NCBI RefSeq assembly: GCF_003208175.1
Contig: NZ_QKMR01000005.1
Location: forward strand, 62,001-126,000
DNA: 64,000 bases
Origin: Ruminiclostridium sufflavum DSM 19573
GTDB lineage: Bacteria; Bacillota; Clostridia; Acetivibrionales; DSM-1351
Direction: 5' to 3'
The position numbers were made by a program, and so were the translations under genes. This document shows, in pieces, positions 63,784 through 64,000 of the stretch (position 1 is the stretch's first letter; each line of letters begins with the position of its first letter). The notes below the pieces were generated by a model. The model did no database searches and was not told where the DNA came from. It saw only the letters and a list, made by a program, of their open reading frames with translations.

Positions 63784-64000
63784 ATGACTAACATTTTTGA
63801 TATTGCGAGATTGGCAGGAGTATCAAAGACAACTGTTTCAAGAGTAATTAACAATAGATCTGGTGTGAAGGAAGAAACTCGTGTTAAAGTAAATGAAGCC
63901 ATAGAAGAGCTTAATTACATTCCAAATCAGGCTGCTAGAAGCCTTGTCTCAAGAAAGTCCGGTGTTATCGGAGTAATTTACAATGTTTTTAATGCTTCTG
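63784..64000 (+). CDS. LacI-family transcriptional regulator (5' part)
   Basis: First 72 residues, cut by the right edge. LacI-type helix-turn-helix with FDIARLAGVSKTTVSRVINN and the hinge YIPNQAARSLVSRKSGVIG. GGAGG lies five bases before ATG 63784. The ligand-binding part, and so the sugar or other inducer, is outside the window. Confidence 0.95.
   Translation, partial: MTNIFDIARLAGVSKTTVSRVINNRSGVKEETRVKVNEAIEELNYIPNQAARSLVSRKSGVIGVIYNVFNAS

Overview
The window reads as the chromosome of a low-G+C, anaerobic, spore-former-type Clostridia. My best guess is a mesophilic member of the cellulolytic Clostridium cluster III (Ruminiclostridium-like). The guess rests on the AT-rich composition, strong AGGAGG-type ribosome sites with many GTG and TTG starts, a surface-layer (SLH) protein, folate and queuosine transporters behind THF and preQ1 riboswitches, and a sensory-type [FeFe]-hydrogenase cluster. 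No rRNA, CRISPR array or plasmid origin is visible. Genus is an inference; the class is fairly secure.

Layout. 1-8 kb: the end of methylglyoxal synthase, a phenylacetate-CoA ligase-type enzyme, then a MacA/MacB-type efflux operon (adaptor, ATPase, FtsX-type permease) followed closely by an SLH-domain protein. 8-20 kb: THF riboswitch plus FolT-type S component, a DUF4097-type lipoprotein, a divergent topoisomerase IV-like pair, cyclophilin, a secreted stalk-domain protein, a flavoprotein, and a preQ1 riboswitch plus QueT. 20-30 kb: trpS, mntP, uvrB with two LexA-like boxes, lrgAB, phosphoglucomutase, a membrane-anchored metallophosphoesterase and an HD-GYP protein, ending in tRNA-Leu.

30-44.6 kb is an accessory region. 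It starts directly after tRNA-Leu with two incomplete serine recombinases, then a 1424-residue protein joining an Mrr-like PD-(D/E)XK nuclease domain to a STAND/NACHT-like NTPase. This looks like an Avs-type anti-phage sensor. After that come IS66 debris, a DUF4180 fragment, a membrane protein, a MATE exporter, a methyltransferase behind an attenuator-like leader, a VOC protein and a sigma/anti-sigma pair. An 88%-identical hairpin element occurs twice here, about 6 kb apart.

44.7-64 kb returns to core-type genes: a glycosyltransferase and phosphodiester glycosidase pair, mscL, a ZIP transporter, galM, a 59-residue zinc-ribbon protein, tRNA-His, a DUF4349 lipoprotein, tRNA-Gln and tRNA-Lys, and prfC preceded by a tandemly repeated leader that encodes a 30-codon upstream ORF. 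Next are a uridine-kinase-like protein and a five-gene cluster: DRTGG, HATPase, [FeFe]-hydrogenase-like, DRTGG and PHP. The hydrogenase-like protein carries the Cys-to-Ala change of sensory hydrogenases, so the cluster probably senses H2 or redox state rather than making H2. A GGDEF-EAL protein, a TrmH-family methyltransferase and the start of a LacI-type regulator close the window.

The strongest leads are the nuclease-STAND NTPase, the sensory hydrogenase cluster, the prfC leader with its repeat family, and the repeated hairpin in the island.
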